64,000 nucleotides of DNA. Origin: Asticcacaulis excentricus CB 48. Its GTDB lineage: Bacteria > Pseudomonadota > Alphaproteobacteria > Caulobacterales > Caulobacteraceae. The first letter of the stretch is position 1, and each line of letters opens with the position of its first letter. Below the pieces are notes generated by a model. The model did not search any database. It saw only the letters and a list, made by a program, of their open reading frames with translations, and was not told the DNA's origin. A program made the translations under genes and the position numbers. This document shows positions 63,596 through 64,000 of the stretch, one piece after another. Where the stretch lies: the NCBI RefSeq assembly GCF_000175215.2, contig NC_014816.1, positions 124,001 through 188,000 on the forward strand. The letters run 5' to 3'.

Positions 63596-64000
63596 GACTC
63601 TTATCGATCTGAATGACGATCTGGCTGAGGCGGGGGAAATCTCGTCTCAGACCGTTTCCGTGCGCGTGGCAAACCGCAGGGACGTCGCTTCACACCAGTC
63701 GGTTTCCCGTGACGGCCTGATCCGCTTTGTGGTCGGGCCCGACGGCTTTGTGGTGCCCGATCTGAAGGAAACTCTGCCTGGACGTGGGCTGTGGCTGAAG
63801 GCCGATGCCGACAGTCTGGCTCTGGCCATCAAAAAGAATCTGTTCTCGCGTGCGGCCAAACGTGCGGTCAAAACCCCGGAAGGCCTTGATACCCTTGTGC
63901 CGGCCCTGATCCGCAGACGTCTGCTGGAGCAACTGGGGCTGGCGCGACGCGAAGGAAATCTGGTGACGGGGTTTGAAAAAGTCGCCACAGCGCTTAAATT
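63573..64000 (+). CDS. YlxR/DUF448 RNA-binding protein (3' cut by the window)
   Basis: 142 codons visible from the ATG at 63573, with GGAGG seven bases upstream, inside the nusA end. Middle part LIRFVVGPDGFVVPDL, LPGRGLWLKAD and LFSRAAKRAV is DUF448; LGLARREGNLVTGFEKVATAL begins an L7Ae-like second domain. The usual R-x-C cysteine pair near the N-terminus is missing. Conserved partner of nusA before infB. Confidence 0.85.
   Translation, partial: MTPSLNNETLIDLNDDLAEAGEISSQTVSVRVANRRDVASHQSVSRDGLIRFVVGPDGFVVPDLKETLPGRGLWLKADADSLALAIKKNLFSRAAKRAVKTPEGLDTLVPALIRRRLLEQLGLARREGNLVTGFEKVATALK

Overview
The window is a chromosomal segment of an alphaproteobacterium of the family Caulobacteraceae. 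The evidence is a replication origin laid out as in Caulobacter: hemE on one side, the DUF299 kinase/phosphorylase gene on the other, and CtrA-type TTAA-N7-TTAA boxes between them. It is supported by the nearby parA/parB genes with three perfect parS sites, an NtrZ-like periplasmic protein and a 1.6 kDa-scale (about 1,600-residue) NAD-glutamate dehydrogenase. Asticcacaulis is a plausible genus, but that is inference. Apart from a few AT-rich patches, the DNA is GC-rich and densely coded.

Layout. 1-5 kb: 3' end of rimO, a CatB-like acetyltransferase, a small heat-shock protein, a CoA-transferase and a remnant of a CPBP membrane protease. 4.7-10.5 kb (minus strand): the classical rnd / lptC-lptA-lptB-rpoN-hpf-ptsN block (LPS transport, sigma-54, ribosome hibernation, PTS-Ntr). 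10.7-17.6 kb: MFS transporter, xthA, DUF3052 protein, an AT-rich immunity-like small gene, an OmpR-type regulator, an L,D-transpeptidase, YggS, a ThiE-like protein and NtrZ. 18.1-22.9 kb: DUF3576 lipoprotein, leuS, lptE, holA. 22.9-33.2 kb (minus strand): parB, parA, rsmG, mnmG, mnmE, DUF6489, rho, hemJ, hemH, hemE, reading away from the origin at 33.2-33.66 kb. 33.66-37.8 kb (plus strand): ppsR, maf, aroE, coaE, dnaQ. 37.8-42.7 kb: secB, a Tim44-like protein, mltA, two small membrane proteins and a HerA-like ATPase. 43.2-50.8 kb: NAD-glutamate dehydrogenase, a universal stress protein, an NfuA-type protein, tsaB, rimI, fur. 50.8-52.2 kb: a GH28 pectinase gene on the opposite strand. 52.4-64 kb: miaB-phoH-ybeY-corC-lnt-xre-metK-trmB, a cytochrome-b-like membrane protein, then rimP-nusA-ylxR, cut by the window end.

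The genes are mostly housekeeping and cell-cycle functions clustered at the origin: replication and segregation (oriC, parABS, dnaQ, holA), tRNA and rRNA modification (mnmE, mnmG, rsmG, miaB, trmB, tsaB), heme synthesis, envelope assembly (lpt genes, lnt, mltA) and transcription termination (rho, nusA). The non-routine signals are mainly non-coding. They are a candidate small RNA with two identical C6 loops (about 42.84-42.98 kb), a promoter-terminator leader before rimP-nusA, a palindromic operator inside the metK promoter, RIME-like palindromic repeats, and small foreign-looking or decayed ORFs (4.4, 14.3 and 34.7 kb). No CRISPR array, insertion sequence, rRNA or tRNA gene was seen, and no clear new multi-gene defence or biosynthetic system.
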